A stretch of DNA of 5,750 bases from an uncultured Syntrophomonadaceae bacterium. Its GTDB lineage: Bacteria > Bacillota > Syntrophomonadia > Syntrophomonadales > Syntrophomonadaceae. The position numbers and the translations under genes were made by a program. The stretch spans positions 1 through 5,750 of the forward strand of contig CALXSZ010000190.1 of assembly GCA_944391275.1 (NCBI GenBank), in the 5' to 3' direction. Shown here piece after piece: positions 4,573-5,750 of the stretch; the stretch's first letter is position 1; the number at the start of each line of letters is the position of its first letter. The notes below the pieces were generated by a model, which did no database searches, was not told the origin of the DNA, and was given only the letters and a program-made list of their open reading frames with translations.

Positions 4573-5681
4573 ACGATTATTCCGTCTATTTTCCAGCCTA
4601 CTCCATTGGTACGCAAGTATACCAAAAAATTCCTGCCATTTGCTCGCCTTATGGGAAAAAGGCCGTTGTGATTGGCGGGAAAAAAGCCATCGCAGCTGTT
4701 CGAGAGAAGCTTGCCGCAGCGACAGAAGGGACAATTGAAATTTTGGATTTTGTGTGGTACGGCGGTGAATGCAGTTATGAAAATGTTGAGAGGCTTAAAA
4801 AATTACAAGCTGTACAACTTGCCGATATGATTTTTGCCGTCGGAGGTGGAAAGGCATTGGATACGGGAAAATGTTTAGCGGAGAAAGTGGAACGCCCCAT
4901 GTTTGCCTTCCCGACGATTGCTTCTACTTGCGCGGCATGTACGGCGGTATCCATTATGTATGATTCCCAAGGAATGTTTCAGGAACCGTTTTTCTTTGAA
5001 AGGCCGGCTCGGCATACGTTTATCGATACCCAAATATTGGTTTGTAGTCCTGAACGGTATATGTGGGCCGGACTCGGGGACACGTATGCCAAGTATTTTG
5101 AAGCGACCATTTCTTCCCGTGGAGAAAACCTTCCGCATTACATTGCTTTAGGCGTTGCGATGAGCGTCATGTGTTTGGAACCGCTCTTGCACTACGGAGA
5201 ACAGGCGTTGCGTGATCAACGGCGGCATATTCCGTCCGAGGCTTTTGAACAAACGGCGCTGGCAATTATTGTTACAACTGCCCTTGTTTCTACTTTGGTA
5301 ACCAAGGAGCACAGCATTGATTATAACACGGGATTGGCTCATGCGGTATTTTATGCGCTGACAAGTTTTCCGGAATGGAAAATTGAACAGAATCACCTGC
5401 ATGGAGAAGTGGTTGCGTTCGGGGTTTTGATTTTGCTGCTTGTGGATCGGCAATTTGAAAAGTTCCAACAGATCTATCAATTCAATCAAAGCGTACACCT
5501 CCCCACATGTTTAGAAGATATTGAGATGGATGAAAGATATTTGCGCGACGTCATTCCGCAGATATTGAAAATGCCGGATATTGACCACAATCCTTATCCG
5601 ATTACACAAACGATGCTGACGGAAGCATTTGACGAATTAAAAAAATATCATGCGGCGCAGAGCGCCCGAAAAGAAAATTAG
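4569..5681 (+). CDS. Iron-containing alcohol dehydrogenase family protein, HcxA/YbdH-like hydroxycarboxylate dehydrogenase
   Basis: This 370-residue enzyme of the GldA-like branch of group III metal-dependent dehydrogenases probably uses NAD(P)H to interconvert a 2-oxo acid and a 2-hydroxy acid in the cytoplasm. The N-terminal nucleotide-binding domain carries KAVVIGG (31-37) and the dinucleotide/phosphate loop GGGKALDTGK (92-101). PTIASTCAACTAVS (115-128) follows. The metal ligands are all visible: Asp171 in GLGDTYAKYFEA, His258 in GLAHAVFYALT and His278 in HLHGEVVAFG. In glycerol dehydrogenase the segment reads STDAPCS, with an Asp contacting glycerol; here Cys121 takes its place, as I recall for E. 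coli YbdH (HcxA), which reduces 2-oxoglutarate, 2-oxobutanoate and 4-hydroxy-2-oxobutanoate. GGGAGG (4556-4561) lies 7 bases before ATG. The start overlaps the Dabb stop by 4 bases, and the next gene follows 12 bases after the TAG. The family is certain, HcxA-like is likely, and the natural substrate is unknown. Confidence 0.9.
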   Translation: MNDYSVYFPAYSIGTQVYQKIPAICSPYGKKAVVIGGKKAIAAVREKLAAATEGTIEILDFVWYGGECSYENVERLKKLQAVQLADMIFAVGGGKALDTGKCLAEKVERPMFAFPTIASTCAACTAVSIMYDSQGMFQEPFFFERPARHTFIDTQILVCSPERYMWAGLGDTYAKYFEATISSRGENLPHYIALGVAMSVMCLEPLLHYGEQALRDQRRHIPSEAFEQTALAIIVTTALVSTLVTKEHSIDYNTGLAHAVFYALTSFPEWKIEQNHLHGEVVAFGVLILLLVDRQFEKFQQIYQFNQSVHLPTCLEDIEMDERYLRDVIPQILKMPDIDHNPYPITQTMLTEAFDELKKYHAAQSARKEN

Positions 5682-5693
5682 GAGGAAATGAAA

Positions 5694-5750
5694 ATGAAAA
5701 AAATCAAAATGAAAAAAATGAAGATGTTTTTGGCCATTTGTATGATGATG
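5694..5750 (+). CDS. Start of an exported or membrane protein (3' truncated by window)
   Basis: Nineteen codons are visible. GGAGG (5681-5685) overlaps the dehydrogenase stop and lies 8 bases before ATG at 5694; an ATG at 5688 is only 2 bases from it and less likely. The protein begins with a strongly basic stretch of alternating Lys and Met, then turns hydrophobic (MFLAICMMM), the n-region and early h-region of a Sec signal peptide or lipoprotein leader. It is co-transcribed with the dehydrogenase. In a T-box amino-acid operon a substrate-binding lipoprotein of an ABC importer is a reasonable guess, but the mature protein is not in the window. Confidence 0.7.
   Translation, partial: MKKIKMKKMKMFLAICMMM

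Noticed and set aside
4569..5681. Annotation as glycerol dehydrogenase (GldA)
   Set aside because: Overall similarity fits, but the substrate-contact Asp of GldA is Cys121 here and the T-box context points to amino-acid metabolism.
1..5750. CRISPR array, transposase, tRNA/rRNA gene or toxin-antitoxin pair
   Set aside because: No regularly spaced repeats, transposase motifs, cloverleaf-encoding stretch or recognisable toxin/antitoxin proteins were seen on either strand.

Overview
The window looks like chromosomal DNA from a low-to-moderate GC Bacillota (Firmicutes) species. The evidence is strong AGGAGG-type ribosome binding sites, TTG starts, sigma-A promoters close to consensus, U-run terminators and a T-box leader RNA. 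The class (Negativicutes, Bacilli or Clostridia) cannot be fixed from the sequence alone. There are no rRNA or tRNA genes, no CRISPR array and no recognisable insertion sequence.

Layout. (1) Bases 1-269 are the 3' end of an ABC transporter ATPase on the + strand, most like the TrpXYZ-type systems with a lipoprotein receptor. A gene-poor gap follows, holding one doubtful 36-codon ORF (286-396) and a long hairpin at 459-496 between the convergent units. (2) Bases 551-1843, minus strand, are an alkylation-damage repair pair: an AlkA-type 3-methyladenine DNA glycosylase, then, 69 bp downstream, an Ogt-type O6-alkylguanine-DNA alkyltransferase. (3) Bases 2030-3274, minus strand, are a 12-helix MFS transporter with its own terminator (1954-1993). 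Its promoter (3365-3394) is followed at once by a near-perfect hairpin plus U run (3302-3351), so its transcript would meet an intrinsic terminator within about 60 nt. (4) Bases 3395-3930 are mostly non-coding. They include what looks like a decayed small gene broken by stops and frame changes (3547-3877). (5) Bases 3933-5750, + strand, are the most interesting part: a TTGACA/TATAAT promoter, a complete T-box riboswitch with antiterminator and terminator, then a Dabb-domain protein, a translationally coupled iron-containing-alcohol-dehydrogenase-family enzyme resembling E. coli HcxA (YbdH), and the start of a third gene with a signal-peptide-like N-terminus.

How the last unit may work. The T-box specifier is best read as AUG. 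The tRNA-acceptor-binding bulge reads UGGU, which calls for a tRNA with A at position 73; this fits tRNA-Met and argues against Trp, Gly or Asn. The operon would therefore be switched on when methionyl-tRNA charging falls. An HcxA-like 2-oxo/2-hydroxy-acid dehydrogenase, a Dabb protein and a probable exported binding protein under methionine control suggest uptake or recycling of a methionine precursor or analogue, such as the 2-oxo or 2-hydroxy acid of methionine. That function is inference; the T-box architecture and gene families are read directly from the sequence.
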